From Gibbula magus (lineage: Eukaryota; Mollusca; Gastropoda; Trochida; Trochidae), in assembly GCA_936450465.1 (NCBI GenBank), contig OW388302.1, positions 18,677,569-18,741,568 on the forward strand: 64,000 bases of DNA, given 5' to 3'. Made by a program: the position numbers and the translations under genes. Each line of letters begins with the position of its first letter. Within the stretch, counting starts at the first letter, position 1. This document shows positions 35,844 to 48,300 of this stretch, piece by piece. A model generated the notes under the pieces. That model was not told where the DNA came from. It saw only the letters and a list, made by a program, of their open reading frames with translations, and ran no database searches.

Positions 35844-35979
35844 TCAAACCAAGGCGGCCCTGGCGAGGCATTCGTTGATCTGGACGGTGTTAGTGTTGGG
35901 ACTGTTATCATCACCATAGTAACCCAGTCTGGTTCCGCAACTATCAGCAACATGCTGGTTGATGCTTGTTATACACCTG
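35844..35979 (+). CDS. Exon: repeat domain module 1, second half
   Basis: It encodes SNQGGPGEAFVDLDGVSVGT, then VIITIVTQSGSATISNMLVD and ACYTPG. It matches the second halves of later modules at V-x-x-V-I-I-x-I, SGSAT-S-x-x-V-x-ACYTP. The Cys near the end probably pairs with the Cys at the start of the domain. The acceptor is TTGTTTACAG and the donor GTATGT; phases are 0 in and 1 out. Confidence 0.85.
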
Positions 35980-36500
35980 GTATGTATATATGTTGACAAG
36001 TAAAATACTGAACCCTCTTGCTGTGAGGGGTCCGCAAGGGTGCTACTTCTGTCCTGGGCTAAGCTTTCCAAGCTCTCTTACTGCTAAGATGGTTGAAAGT
36101 AACATGCACTAACATGGGCTTATCAGTTCCTTAGTACTAAGAGAGTTTGTAAAACATGAACCCAATATATGAAATACGTTCCGACTTACATCGCGAATTT
36201 TGGTATAACCTTTGCCCCTAACTGTAACGTTTAGTTTACACTTGAATTACACGTTCCGGCTGACTACTTAGCAAGCGTTGTTCAAACATCATACATTCCT
36301 ATGTTAACCATTATGCGCATACAGGCCCGCTTCAACACTCGCCATCTTGAACACGGGACCGCCTGAAAGCCAGCAGTCACGTCAGTCGGGCGTCAGGTAT
36401 GACAGAATGACGCCATATAATCCCAGGATGGGGATGCATTTGAATGTATCATTATTTAATATTTTTTCTTATTCAAAGTTCTTGTTATGGTCTTTTTTAA

Positions 36501-37015
36501 GCTCATCAGACCTGAAAGGCCCGATGGGCTTATGGCATGACGTGGTGTCCGGCGTCCGTCCGTCCATCCATCCGTCCATCCGTCTGTAAACTTTTCGCAA
36601 TTTAGTCTTCTTCTCCAGAACCTCTTGGTCTAGGGAGCTAAAATTTTGTGTACATACTTCTTGGCCAATGGGGATTCTAAATTGTAGATTTTGTGACCCT
36701 GTGACCCCTAAATATATGGGTCACAGGGGCTCTGCCCTAAAAAGCTGTTTTCACCTTTTTCTCAGGTATGAAAAGCTCTAGAGAATGAATTGTGTGCAGA
36801 CTCCTTGACAAATGGGGATTCTAATTATTAGATTTGGTGACCCTGTGACTCCAAATATGAAAAGCTCTAGCAAGCTGAAATTTTGTGTACAGACTCCTTG
36901 GCCAAAGAAGATTCTAACTTGTAGATTTGGTAAATGTATTGCTTGAGATAACTTAGATATTCAACCTTAGATAATAAATCAAGGAAGCCTTGATGAGCTA
37001 TAGAGTCCATGGGTC
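36501..37015 (+). repeat. Interspersed repeat, copy D (reference description)
   Basis: This non-coding repeat starts GCTCATCAGACCTGAAAGGC and has a GTCCGTCCATCC cluster. It carries repeated CTCTAGxxAGCTxAAATTTTGTG / GGTGACCCTGTGA blocks and ends GATATTCAACCTTAG ... GTCCATGGGTC. No inverted ends or coding capacity are seen. It sits in the intron before each linker exon in modules 2 to 5, and in older form elsewhere in the gene. Confidence 0.85.
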
Positions 37016-37072
37016 AATTATTTTACCTATCATACCCGTTTAAAACTATTTTTCAAATGTAACTATTTGCAG

Positions 37073-37162
37073 AAATTACATCACCAACAACATCACCAAC
37101 AACATCACCAACAACATCTCCAACAACATCTCCAACAACTACAACGTCACCAACAACTGAAG
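37073..37162 (+). CDS. Linker exon, module 2 (Ser/Pro/Thr)
   Basis: It encodes EITSPTTSPTTSPTT and so on to TTTTSPTTE: five SPTT repeats, then TT, a sixth SPTT and a terminal Glu, built on a 12-bp DNA repeat. Such stretches are typical O-glycosylated mucin-like spacers. The acceptor is AACTATTTGCAG; the donor GTGATT is non-standard at positions 4-6 but conserved in all copies. Phases are 1 in and 1 out. Confidence 0.85.
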
Positions 37163-37277
37163 GTGATTAACAAAAGCAATAAGAATAAAGTCTTTTTAAC
37201 TATTTATGTTATCATCATAGAATGATGTTATGTTATGGCTGAACCATGAAAACTCACATTTTAATGTAACCAACAAC

Positions 37278-37373
37278 CATCCTGGTTCCCGGGCCTTCAT
37301 TCTCGCTACTCATCGCGCTTCCCGGGCCTTCGTTCTTGCGAGTAACGAGAACGAAGGCCCGGGAACCAGGATG
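37278..37373. repeat. Foldback in module 2
   Basis: Arms CATCCTGGTTCCCGGGCCTT and the complement pair perfectly; the centre repeats CTCGCTACTC-type pieces. Copies lie at 41002-41097, 55902-56030 and 63345-63440. Confidence 0.85.
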
Positions 37374-37658
37374 ACCAACAACAACATAAAAACAACAACA
37401 AGGCTCATGTTCATAAAGAACAAAACCGACTCTTTCATTATTTTCTAAACTGATAATCCTGTAATTTTTCAATAATGTTTTTTTCAATTATAAATGGCTA
37501 AATTGTTCGATTTAAACTTTCCTAGAACATGTTATGCTCCTGATACACACAACTGGCTTTACCGAGAACAAATACAATAGCAATATCTTAGCACATTCCA
37601 GCATTTAGAATGGCATTCAAACAGTTATTTATTCCATTTCTGTGTTTGTTTGGAACAG

Positions 37659-37912
37659 TTGAGTGTGAAATCCTCGAGGTTTCCGATGGGGATGTAGACC
37701 TGGTAGATAACGTTACGGGTACGCAGCTATACGCTGGTATGGGCCAATCTGAAACCATCCAAGCGGTAGGCGGGGACACAGTGGAGCTTCTACTGAACGT
37801 TATCGGAGAACCTGGAACAGAGACTATCTTGTCCAACATCACCTTTAACGTAGTTGGGGCCGACAACATTACCTTCAGAGTGCACCTAGTGTCCGGCAAT
37901 TCCGTAGACATC
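37659..37912 (+). CDS. Exon: repeat domain module 2, first half
   Basis: It encodes VECEILEVSDGDVDLVDNVT, GTQLYAGMGQSETIQAVGGD, TVELLLNVIGEPGTETILSN and ITFNVVGADNITFRVHLVSG ending NSVDI. Three N-x-T sequons are visible (NVT, NIT, NIT). The acceptor is TGTTTGGAACAG and the donor is ATC/GTAAGTAT at 37913, perfect to U1 on the intron side. An ATG 51 bases upstream gives an open frame that looks like a signal peptide (MAFKQLFIPFLCLFGTVEC), but that stretch is intronic in this model; an alternative first exon is possible. Phases are 1 in and 0 out. Confidence 0.9.
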
Positions 37913-38235
37913 GTAAGTATAGGATAAACGTCAACTACCCACACAGATATAGTAACTATGGGATAAACCTTGACTATTTACACAGATATAGTGAATTTAC
38001 ATGCAGGATAAACCTTGACTACTTACACACATATAGTAAGTATAGGATAAACCTTGACTAGTTACACAGACATAGTAAGTATAGGATAAACCTTGAATAC
38101 TTACACATATATAGTAAGCATAGGATAAACCTTGATTATTTATAAAGATATAGTAGGTATAGTTACACTTTGCCTAGTAACACAGACATAGCAAGTATAG
38201 GATAAACCTTGACTACTTACACATATATATTAAGT
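37913..38235. repeat. 39-bp satellite, module 2, left block
   Basis: The unit is like GTAAGTATAGGATAAACCTT plus GACTACTTACACATATATA. It starts on the splice donor itself; the second and third units begin 39 and 78 bp later as GTAACT and GTGAAT. Confidence 0.95.
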
Positions 38236-38239
38236 GAGA

Positions 38240-38381
38240 GATATACCCATACTTTTCCGAGTGTATCGAATGATACCCTACACTTTTCCCGGTGGGGCCC
38301 TTACGAGGCGTATCCGAGTAAGGCTCCGCCGGGAAAAGTGTTGGGTATCATTCGATACACAAGGAAAAGTATGGGTATATC
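38240..38381. repeat. Foldback inside the 39-bp array, module 2
   Basis: Arms containing GATATACCCATACTTTTCC and GTGTATCGAATGATACCC pair with their complements around a CTTACGAGG/CCGAGTAAG centre. The same element is at 41980-42121 in module 3 and absent from module 4. Confidence 0.9.
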
Positions 38382-38384
38382 TGT

Positions 38385-39152
38385 CTTATACCCCACTTAC
38401 GGTCGAGTGTAAACGGATACCATTTTATTATATTTCTAAAACAAATACAGCTGTAAAAAGTTTGTTTATGAAACGCACAACCCAAATACGGCCTCATCTG
38501 TGACAACTCCCGGGTACACTCAGCTCGTGCTTCGTTGTATGGTAACCCATGTTTGGGGCTCGAAATCTAATTGATATGGCCCAATGACGGTATTGCCAAC
38601 GAAGACGCACGTGCATCTCGCTGAAATGTACAGCTAACGCCATAAACTGAATGGATAATGTCAACATGGCCAAAGTTTAGTGAAAACAGAACTTACTTCA
38701 GTATGTTAAGACATTTTGCATCCAAAATTAAATAACATTGTTATATAAAAAGAAATACAGAAAATTGTGGTATTATATCACGCATTATAAGAACCTTATT
38801 CATTTGGTCATGAACAAATGTACCTAGTTTCACCTGGCTTCGTGGTGTAGTGGTTAGTTCGTTCGGCCAGAAATCAACAGGACACAGGTTCGATCCCAGG
38901 TGTCGTATATGTTCATAAATAACATTTTATAAAGTATCATCACTTAGATTTGGAAATTTAGAAAATTGACTCCATTGATTTCTCAGTTGTTAAAAAGTGT
39001 AGGTTTAATAGAAAAGTGTAGGTATATCAGAAAAACTGTAGGTATATCAGAAAAAGTGTAGGTATATCAGAAAAAGTATAGGTGTATCGGCCAATACACC
39101 TACACTTGTAACAACAAAACCCATAGCAACGAGACCGGAAGTGGGGTATAAG
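38385..39152. mobile_element. Element with CTTATACCCCACTT inverted ends, module 2
   Basis: The left end CTTATACCCCACTTACGGTC and the complement of GACCGGAAGTGGGGTATAAG differ at one base. The interior is non-coding and includes a tRNA-like stretch at about 38832-38905. The module 3 counterpart (42125-42381) has the same ends but lacks about 500 bp of the interior. It may form one unit with the adjoining foldback. Confidence 0.65.
38832..38905 (+). repeat. tRNA-like fragment
   Basis: GTGGTGTAGTGGTTAG (A-box-like) and GGTTCGATCCC (B-box-like) occur at tRNA spacing, but acceptor and anticodon stems do not pair well. It is probably a SINE head or tRNA pseudogene. Confidence 0.45.
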
Positions 39153-39600
39153 TATAGGATAAACCTTGACTAGTTACACAGACATAGCAAACATAGGTTT
39201 AACCTTGACTACTTACACATATATAGTAAGTATAGGTTTAACCTTGACTAGTTACACATATATAGTAAGTATAGGATACACCTTGAGTATTAATAAAGAT
39301 ATAGTAGGTATAGGATACACCTTGCCTAGTTACACAGATATAGTAGGTATAGGATACACCTTGCCTAGTTACACAGATATAGTAAGTATAGGATAAACCT
39401 TAACTACTTACACATGCATAATAAGTATAGGATTAAACTTGACTAGTTACACATATATAATAAGTATAGGATAAACCTTGACTACTTACACATATATAGT
39501 AAGTATAGGATAAACCTTGACTACTTACACACATATATAGTTAGCATAGGATAAACCTTGACTAGTTACACATATAGAAAGGATAGGGTAACATCGGTTA
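39150..39600. repeat. 39-bp satellite, module 2, right block
   Basis: The array continues after the inserted elements, with GTAAGTATAGG and GTAGGTATAGG variants, and ends near 39600. Confidence 0.93.
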
Positions 39601-39997
39601 CCTACACAGACATTAATAATTGTTTTTTTCATCATTCACTCATGCAGATCACTCATTTCCAGCATATAGCAAAACTATGTTAAACATCTCACTGAAATTT
39701 GAAGAATAACTTTAAGAATTAAAATTTCATTCATTCATTCATTCTTTCCAATTTCTGTTATCAAGACCGAGGAAGGACAGCAGCGAGTCCCGCGAGATCT
39801 GGTGGGTCACAAGTTTCATCCTGATTTGCAATTTGTAGATGATAAAATTTCCATTGAATTTGTCAAATATATTAGTTATTCATCAAAGTGTACGTTTACA
39901 CTTACATCATAATCATTTTCTGTTTGATAGGTTTTGTCACCTATCAACAATGATGTAATTGTGAAATGATTTCACATTTAACGGTTATGTTTCACAG

Positions 39998-40136
39998 GAA
40001 AACGGAGGAACGTCCACTGAAGGTTTCCTTGATTTGAAGGGAATGGAAGTAAGCAGTGTGCTCATCATTATCGACACTATTTCCGGTTCCGCAACTGTCA
40101 GTGACCTGGTGGTGTCCGCTTGCTATACACCGCCTG
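39998..40136 (+). CDS. Exon: repeat domain module 2, second half
   Basis: It encodes ENGGTSTEGFLDLKGMEVSS, then VLIIIDTISGSATVSDLVVS and ACYTPP. The first half and this exon make a domain of about 130 residues with one Cys near each end. The acceptor is GTTATGTTTCACAG and the donor GTGAGT at 40137; phases are 0 in and 1 out. The 350 bases before the acceptor are conserved in modules 3 and 4. Confidence 0.9.
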
Positions 40137-40520
40137 GTGAGTACACACACCCATGAGTACATCCATGAGTACACCCTTAGTGGCTTGGGATGTGCTTGAG
40201 CGAAGCATTGAATTTTATCCCTCAGTAATGCGATCTACTGACGTAAATTGGGGTTAAACCAAGAGTTATCCTCCTTCGAAAGAGTTATTCAGGGATATAT
40301 TCTTTATCAAATTCTTAATATTTATCTTGCTCAATTTTCCAAATGTTGAAGACTCTTTCAGGCTGCAACAAAGAAAAGTGTTCAACATTTGGAAAGAACA
40401 ACATACAAAATCACACATTGTATTTTGCTGAATTATCACTAGTTAATTCTATGAGCAGAGGTTGTAAACTCACAGCAATGAAACAAATACGTCAATATAA
40501 ATTCTCTAGGACTGCTAAAT

Positions 40521-40739
40521 CTCGGACCTGAAAGGCCTGATGGGCTTATGGCATGGCGTGGTGTCCGGCGTACGTCCGTCCATCTATCTGTCTGTAATTT
40601 CGTCTTCTTCTCCAGAACCTCTTGGTCTAGGGAGATTCTCAATTCTAGATTTGGTAAATGTATTGCTTGAGATAACTTAGATATTCAACCTTAGATAATA
40701 AATCAAGGAAGCCTTGATGAGGTACAGAGTCCATGGGTC
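40521..40739 (+). repeat. Interspersed repeat, copy E (internally deleted)
   Basis: Same family as 36501-37015 but lacking the middle. The preceding flank (CATTATGCGCATAC segment) is also deleted here, making this intron 660 bp against about 1.15 kb in modules 4 and 5. Confidence 0.85.
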
Positions 40740-40796
40740 AATTATTTAACCTTTCATACCCTTTTAAAACTATTTTTCAAATGTAACTATTTGCAG

Positions 40797-40886
40797 AAAT
40801 TACATCACCAACAACGTCACCAACAACATCACCAACAACATCTCCAACAACATCTCCAACAACTACAACGTCACCAACAACTGAAG
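40797..40886 (+). CDS. Linker exon, module 3 (Ser/Pro/Thr)
   Basis: 30-codon linker of the same EITSPTT...SPTTEG form as module 2, differing by a synonymous ACA to ACG change. The conserved acceptor is TATTTGCAG and the donor GTGATT. Phases are 1 in and 1 out. Confidence 0.85.
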
Positions 40887-41001
40887 GTGATTTACAAAAG
40901 CAATAAGAATAAAGTGTTTTAAACTATTTATGTTATCATCATAGAATGATGTTATGTTATGGCTGAACCATGAAAACTCACATTTTAATGTAACCAACAA
41001 C

Positions 41002-41097
41002 CATCCTGGTTCCCGGGCCTTCATTCTCGCTACTCATCGCGCTTCCCAGGCCTTCGTTCTAGCGAGAAGCAAGAACGAAGGCCCGGGAACCAGGATG
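41002..41097. repeat. Foldback in module 3
   Basis: Counterpart of 37278-37373 with the CATCCTGGTTCCCGGGCCTT arms. Confidence 0.85.
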
Positions 41098-41382
41098 ACC
41101 AACAACAACATAAAAACAACAACAAGGCTCATGTTCATAAAGAACAAAACCAACTCTTTCATTATTTTCTAAACTGATAATCCTGTAATTTTTCAATAAT
41201 GTTTTTTTCAATTATAAATGGCTAAATTGTTCGATTTAAACTTTCCTAGAACATGTTATGCTCCTGATACACACAACTGGCTTTACCGTGAACAAATACA
41301 ATAGCAATATCTTAGAACATTCCAGCATTTAGAATGGCATTCAAACAGTTATTTATTCCATTTCTGTGTTTGTTTGGAACAG

Positions 41383-41636
41383 TTGAGTGTGAAATCCTCG
41401 AGGTTTCCGATGGGGATGTAGACCTGGTAGATAACGTTACGGGTACGCAGCTATACGCTGGTATGGGCCAATCTGAAACCATCCAAGCGGTAGGCGGGGA
41501 CACAGTGGAGCTTCTACTGAACGTTATCGGAGAACCTGGAACAGAGACTATCTTGTCCAACATCACCTTTAACGTAGTTGGGGCCGCGAACATTACCTTC
41601 AGAGTGCACCTAGTGTCCGGCAATTCCGTAGACATC
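41383..41636 (+). CDS. Exon: repeat domain module 3, first half
   Basis: Identical in length to module 2 and almost identical in sequence. The only visible protein change is Asp to Ala (GADNITF to GAANITF). The acceptor is GTTTGGAACAG and the donor GTAAGTAT at 41637. Phases are 1 in and 0 out. Confidence 0.9.
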
Positions 41637-41975
41637 GTAAGTATAGGATAAACGTCAACTACCCACACAGATATAGTAACTATGGGATAGACCTTGACTA
41701 GTTACACAGATATAGTGAATTTACATGCAGGACAAACCTTGACTACTTACACATATATAGTAAGTATTGGATAAACCTTGACTAGTTACACATATATAGT
41801 AAGTATAGGATAAACCTAGACTAGTTACACATATATAGTAAGTATAGGATAAACCTTGACTAGTTACACAGACATAGTAAGTATAGGATAAACCTTGAAT
41901 ACTTACACATATATAGAAAGCATAGGATAAACCTTGATTATTTATAAAGATATAGTAGGTATAGTTACACTTTGT
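41637..41975. repeat. 39-bp satellite, module 3, donor-proximal block
   Basis: It begins with the donor and the same first units as module 2 (GTAACTATGGG, then a TTTACATGCAGG unit), and runs up to the foldback. Confidence 0.95.
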
Positions 41976-41979
41976 GAGA

Positions 41980-42121
41980 GATACACCCATACTTTTCCGA
42001 GTGTATCGAATGATACCCTACACTTTTCCCGGTGGGGCCCTTACGAGGCGTAGCCGAGTAAGGCTCCGCCGGGAAAAGTGTTGAGTATCATTCGATACAC
42101 AAGGAAAAGTATGGGTATATC
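41980..42121. repeat. Foldback inside the 39-bp array, module 3
   Basis: Counterpart of 38240-38381, with a few base differences. Confidence 0.9.
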
Positions 42122-42124
42122 TGT

Positions 42125-42381
42125 CTTATACCCCACTTACGGTCGAGTGTAAACGGATACCATTTCATAATATTTCTAAAACAAATACAGCTGTAAAAAG
42201 TTTGTTTATGAAACGCACAACCCAAATACGGCCTCATCTTTGACAACTCCCGGGTACACTCAGCTCGTGCTTCGTTGTATGTAACCCATGGTTTATCAGA
42301 AAAAGTATAGGTGTATCGGCCAATACACCTACACTTGTAACAAAAGACCCCATAGCAACGAGACCGGAAGTGGGGTATAAG
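42125..42381. mobile_element. Element with CTTATACCCCACTT inverted ends, module 3 (short form)
   Basis: Same ends as 38385-39152, with the interior shortened by about 500 bp. Confidence 0.65.
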
Positions 42382-45300
42382 TATAAGATAAACCTTGACT
42401 AGTTACACAGACATAGCAAACATAGGTTTAACCTTGACTACTTACACATATATAGTAAGTATAGGTTTAACCTTGACTAGTTACACTTATATATTAAGTA
42501 TAGGATACACCTTGACTTTTTATAAAGATATAGTAGGTATAGGATACACCTTGCCTAGTTACACAGATATAGTAAGTATAGGATAAACCTTAACTACTTA
42601 CACATATATAATAAGCATAGGATAAACCTTGACTACTTACACATATATAGTAAGCATAGGATAAACCTTGACTAGTTACACAGACATAGTAAGCATAGGA
42701 TAAACCTTCACTACTTACATATATATAGTAAGCATAGGATAAACCTTGACTTGTTACACAGACATAGTAAGCATAGGATAAACCTTCACTACTTACATAT
42801 ATATAGTAAGCATAGGATAAACCTTGCCTAGTTACACATATAAAGTAAGTATGGGATAAACCTTGACTAGTTACACAGACATAGTAAGTATAGGATAAAC
42901 CTTGAGTAGTTACACATATATAGTAAGCATAGGATAAACCTTGACTATTTACACATATATAGTAGGTATAGGATAAACCTTGACTAGTTACACATATATA
43001 GTAAGTATAGGATACACCTTGACTAGTTACACAGACATAGTAAGCATAGGATAAACCTTGACTAGTTACACATATATAGTAAGTATAGGATAAACCTTGA
43101 CTACTTACACATATATAGTAAGTATAGGATAAACCTTGAGTAGTTACACAGACCTAGTAAGCATAGGATAAACCTAGACTAGTTACACATATATAGTAAG
43201 TATAGGATAAACCTTGACTAGTTACGTATATATAGTAAGTATGGGATAAACCTTGACTACTTACACATATATATATAGTAAGTATAGGATAAACCATGGC
43301 TACTTACACATATATATAGTAAGCATAGGATAAACCATGGCTACTTACACATATATAGTAAGTATAGGATAAACCTTGACTACTTACACATATATAGTAA
43401 GTATAGGATAAACCTTGACTACTTACACATATATAGTAATTAAAGGATAAACCTTGACTACTTACACATATATAGTTACCATAGGATAAACATTGACTAG
43501 TTACACAGACATAGTAAGCATAGAATAAACCTTCACTACTTACATATATATAGTAAGCATAGGATAAACCTTGACTAGTTACACAGACATAGTAAGTATG
43601 GGATAAACCTTGACTACTTACACATATATAGTAAGCATAGGATAAACCTTGACTAGTTACACATATATAGTAAGTATGGGATAAACCTTGACTACTTACA
43701 CATATATAGTAAGTATAGGATAAACCTTGACTAGTTACACAGACCTAGTAAGCATAGGATAAACCTAGACTAGTTACACATATATAGTAAGTATAGGATA
43801 AACCTTGACTAGTTACACATATATAGTAAGTATGGGATAAACCTTGACTACTTACACATATATATAGTAAGTATAGGATAAACCATGGCTACTTACACAT
43901 ATATATAGTAAGCATAGGATAAACCATGGCTACTTACACATATATAGTAAGTATAGGATAAACCTTGACTACTTACACATATATAGTAATTAAAGGATAA
44001 ACCTTGACTACTTACACATATATAGTTACCATAGGATAAACATTGACTAGTTACACAGACATAGTAAGCATAGAATAAACCTTCACTACTTACATATATA
44101 TAGTAAGCATAGGATAAACCTTGACTAGTTACACAGACATAGTAAGTATGGGATAAACCTTGACTACTTACACATATATAGTAAGCATAGGATAAACCTT
44201 GACTAGTTACACATATATAGTAAGTATAGGATAAACCTTGAGTACTTACACATATATATAGTAAGTATAGGATAAACCTTGACTAGTTACACAGACATAG
44301 TAAGTATAGGATAAACCTTGACTAGTTACACATATATAGTAAATATAGGATAAACCTTGACTAGTTATACATATATAGTAAGCATAGGATAAACCTTGAC
44401 TAGTTACACATATATAGTAAGTATGGGATAAACCTTGACTACTTACACATATATATAGTAAGTATAGGATAAACCATGACTACTTACACATATATAGTAA
44501 GTATAGGATAAACCTTGACTACTTACACATATATAGTAAATATAGGATAAACCTTGACTAGTTACACATATATAGTAAGCATAGGATAAACCTTGACTAG
44601 TTACACATATATAGTAAGTATGGGATAAACCTTGACTACTTACACATATATATAGTAAGTATAGGATAAACCATGGCTACTTAAACATATATATAGTAAG
44701 TATAGGATAAACCATGGCTACTTACACATATATAGTAACTATAGGATAAACCTTGACTACTTACACATATATAGTAAGTATAGGATAAACCTTGACTACT
44801 TACACATATATAGTAACTATAGGATAAACCTTGACTATTTACACATATATAGTAACTATAGGATAAACCTTGACTAGTTACACATATATAGTAAGTATAG
44901 GATACACCTTGACTAGTTACACAGACATAGTAAGCATAGGATAAACCTTGACTAGTTACACATATATAGTAAGTATAGGATAAACCTTGACTACTTACAC
45001 ATATATAGTAAGTATAGGATAAACCTTGACTAGTTACACAGACCTAGTAAGCATAGGATAAACCTAGACTAGTTACACATATATAGTAAGTATAGGATAA
45101 ACCTTGACTAGTTACACATATATAGTAAGTATGGGATAAACCTTGACTACTTACACATATATATATAGTAAGTATAGGATAAACCATGGCTACTTACACA
45201 TATATATAGTAAGCATAGGATAAACCATGGCTACTTACACATATATAGTAAGTATAGGATAAACCTTGACTACTTACACATATATAGTAAGTATAGGATA

Positions 45301-48300
45301 AACCTTGACTACTTACACATATATAGTAATTAAAGGATAAACCTTGACTACTTACACATATATAGTTACCATAGGATAAACATTGACTAGTTACACAGAC
45401 ATAGTAAGCATAGAATAAACCTTCACTACTTACATATATATAGTAAGCATAGGATAAACCTTGACTAGTTACACAGACATAGTAAGTATGGGATAAACCT
45501 TGACTACTTACATATATATAGTAAGCATAGGATAAACCTTGACTAGTTACACATATATAGTAAGTATGGGATAAACCTTGACTATTTACACATATATAGT
45601 AAGTATAGGATAAACCTTGACTAGTTACACAGACCTAGTAAGCATAGGATAAACCTAGACTAGTTACACATATATAGTAAGTATAGGATAAACCTTGACT
45701 AGTTACACATATATAGTAAGTATGGGATAAACCTTGACTACTTACACATATATATAGTAAGTATAGGATAAACCATGGCTACTTACACATATATATAGTA
45801 AGCATAGGATAAACCATGGCTACTTACACATATATAGTAAGTATAGGATAAACCTTGACTACTTACACATATATAGTAAGTATAGGATAAACCTTGACTA
45901 CTTACACATATATAGTAATTAAAGGATAAACCTTGACTACTTACACATATATAGTTACCATAGGATAAACATTGACTAGTTACACAGACATAGTAAGCAT
46001 AGAATAAATCTTCACTACTTACATATATATAGTAAGCATAGGATAAACCTTGACTAGTTACACAGACATAGTAAGTATGGGATAAACCTTGACTACTTAC
46101 ACATATATAGTAAGCATAGGATAAACCTTGACTAGTTACACATATATAGTAAGTATAGGATAAACCTTGAGTACTTACACATATATATAGTAAGTATAGG
46201 ATAAACCTTGACTAGTTACACAGACATAGTAAGTATAGGATAAACCTTGACTACTTACACATATATAGTAAATATAGGATAAACCTTGACTAGTTATACA
46301 TATATAGTAAGCATAGGATAAACCTTGACTAGTTACACATATATAGTAAGTATGGGATAAACCTTGACTACTTACACATATATATAGTAAGTATAGGATA
46401 AACCATGACTACTTACACATATATAGTAAGTATAGGATAAACCTTGACTACTTACACATATATAGTAAATATAGGATAAACCTTGACTAGTTACACATAT
46501 ATAGTAAGCATAGGATAAACCTTGACTAGTTACACATATATAGTAAGTATGGGATAAACCTTGACTACTTACACATATATATAGTAAGTATAGGATAAAC
46601 CATGGCTACTTAAACATATATATAGTAAGTATAGGATAAACCATGGCTACTTACACATATATAGTAACTATAGGATAAACCTTGACTACTTACACATATA
46701 TAGTAAGTATAGGATAAACCTTGACTACTTACACATATATAGTAATTAAAGGATAAACCTTGACTACTTACACATATATAGTTAGCATAGGATAAACATT
46801 GACTAGTTACACAGGCATAGTAAGCATAGAATAAACCTTCACTACTTACATATATATAGTAAGCATAGGATAAACCTTGACTAGTTACACAGACATAGTA
46901 AGTATGGGATAAACCTTCACTACTTACACATATATAGTAAGCATAGGATAAACCTTGACTAGTTACACATATGTAGTAAGTATGGGATAAACCTTGACTA
47001 CTTACACATATATAGTAAGTATAGGATAAACCTTGACTACAAACACATATATATATAGTAAGTATAGGATAAACCATGGCTACTTACACATATATAGAAA
47101 GTATAGGATAAACCTTGACTAGTTACACATATATAGTAAGTATAGGATAAACCTTGACTACTTACACATATATAGTAAGTATAGGATAAACCATGACTAG
47201 TTACACAGACATAGTAAGTATAGGATACACCTTGACTATTTACACAGATATAGTAGGTGTAGAATACACCTTGCCTAGTTACACATATATAGTAAGTATA
47301 GGATAAACCTTAACTAATTACACATATATAGTAAGTATAGGATAAACGTCAACTACCCACACAGATATAGTAACTATGGGATAAACCTTGACGAGTTACA
47401 CAGATAGAGTAAATTTACATGCAGGATAAACCTTGACTACTTATACATATATAGTAAGTATAGGATAAACTTTGACTAGCCACACATATATATTAAGAAT
47501 AGGATACACCTTGACTATTTACATACATATAGTAGGTAAAGGATACACCTTGCCTAGTTACACAGATAAGGTAAGTATAGGATAAACCTTAACTAATTAT
47601 ACATATATAATAAGCATAGGATAAACCTTGACTACTTACACATATATAGTAAGCATAGGATAAGCCTTGATTAGTTACACAGACATAGTAAGCATAGGAT
47701 AAACCTTGACTACTTACACATGTACAGTAAGTATAGGATAAACCTTGACTAGTTACAAATATAAAGTAAGTATAGGATAAACTTTGACTAGTCACACATA
47801 TATAGTAAGTATATGATAAACCTTGACTACTTACACATATATAGTAAGTATAGGATAAACCTTGACTTGTTACACATACATAGTAAATATAGGATAAACC
47901 TTGACTACTTACACATATATAGTAAGTATAGGATAAACCTTGACTAGTTACACATATATAGTAAGTATAGGATAAACCTTGACTAGTTACACATATATAG
48001 TAAGTATAGGATAAACCTTGACTAGTTACACATATATAGTAAGCATAGGATAAACCTTGACTAGTTACACATATATAGTAAGTATAGGATAAACCTTGAC
48101 TACTTACACATATATAGTAAGTATAGGATAAACCTTAACTACTTACACATATATAGTAAGTATAGGATAAACCTTGACTAGTTACACATATATAGTAAGC
48201 ATAGGATAAACCTTGACTAGTTACACATATATAGTAAGTATAGGATAAACCTTGACTAGTTACACATATATAGTAAGTATAGGATAAACCTTGACTATTT

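Noticed and set aside
37588..37944. Antisense open frame of about 118 codons opposite the first-half exons (also at 41312, 56217 and 63655)
   Set aside because: It is the shadow of conserved exons; the sense strand carries splice signals, Cys and glycosylation patterns and phase consistency.
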